A stretch of DNA of 5,143 nucleotides, from NCBI GenBank assembly GCA_945875135.1, contig CAMCJO010000175.1, forward strand, positions 1 to 5,143, given 5' to 3'. The notes under the pieces are model-generated. The model did not search any database, was not told the origin of the DNA, and worked only from the letters and a program-made list of their open reading frames with translations. The DNA is from an uncultured Porphyromonas sp. (GTDB lineage Bacteria > Bacteroidota > Bacteroidia > Bacteroidales > Porphyromonadaceae). Position 1 is the first letter of the stretch; the number at the start of each line of letters is the position of its first letter. The translations under genes were made by a program, and so were the position numbers. This document shows positions 5,104 to 5,143 of the stretch, in pieces.

Positions 5104-5143
5104 CGGGGAAATTCGTCCGATTCCCTCCTTTCTCGAATCTCCA

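Noticed and set aside
1..5143. A hidden defence, toxin-antitoxin or secretion system
   Set aside because: The coding space is filled by four intact, recognisable housekeeping-type genes, and the remaining sequence is short and repeat-like. Nothing supports such a system here.

Overview
The window reads as a chromosomal segment of a Bacteroidales bacterium, most likely Porphyromonas with a moderately high GC content. Three things support this: a DUF4301 protein, a family known mainly from Bacteroidetes; a gamma-carbonic anhydrase with the PVRGFTP-type N-terminus and three-histidine pattern of Bacteroidales homologues; and a Bacteroidetes-type -7 promoter box (TATCTTTG, fitting TAnnTTTG). No gene has a convincing Shine-Dalgarno sequence at a normal distance, which also fits Bacteroidetes. 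The genus is an inference from gene content.

Layout, in the direction of transcription (right to left, all four genes on the minus strand). A non-coding block at 4919-5143 holds the promoter and, behind it, a large inverted repeat built from heptamers of the form YYYCTAA/TTAGRRR around a cluster of ATCGGA and GATC motifs. Then come the DUF4301 protein (3356-4918), a 51-bp gap, a three-domain M24B aminopeptidase P (1514-3304), a gamma-carbonic anhydrase whose preferred start lies 5 bp past the peptidase stop (945-1508), a 27-bp gap, and a small transaldolase/fructose-6-phosphate aldolase (252-917). The short gaps and single good promoter suggest one transcript ending at a strong stem-loop with a T-rich tail at 1-50.

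Between the last gene and that terminator sits a 175-bp MITE-like element (74-248) with perfect 12-bp terminal inverted repeats and a 5-bp target duplication (TATTT). It inserted at the stop codon of the aldolase gene, and the duplication kept the stop codon intact. Removing the element in silico puts the terminator about 20 bp after the stop codon.

The four proteins are cytoplasmic housekeeping-type enzymes: proline-specific peptide turnover, CO2/bicarbonate interconversion, the non-oxidative pentose phosphate branch, and a conserved protein of unknown function whose motifs resemble sugar nucleotidyltransferases. They do not form an obvious single pathway. I see no defence system, CRISPR array, tRNA or rRNA. 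The parts most worth a second look are the non-coding ones: the MITE at the end of the aldolase gene and the heptameric inverted repeat upstream of the operon.
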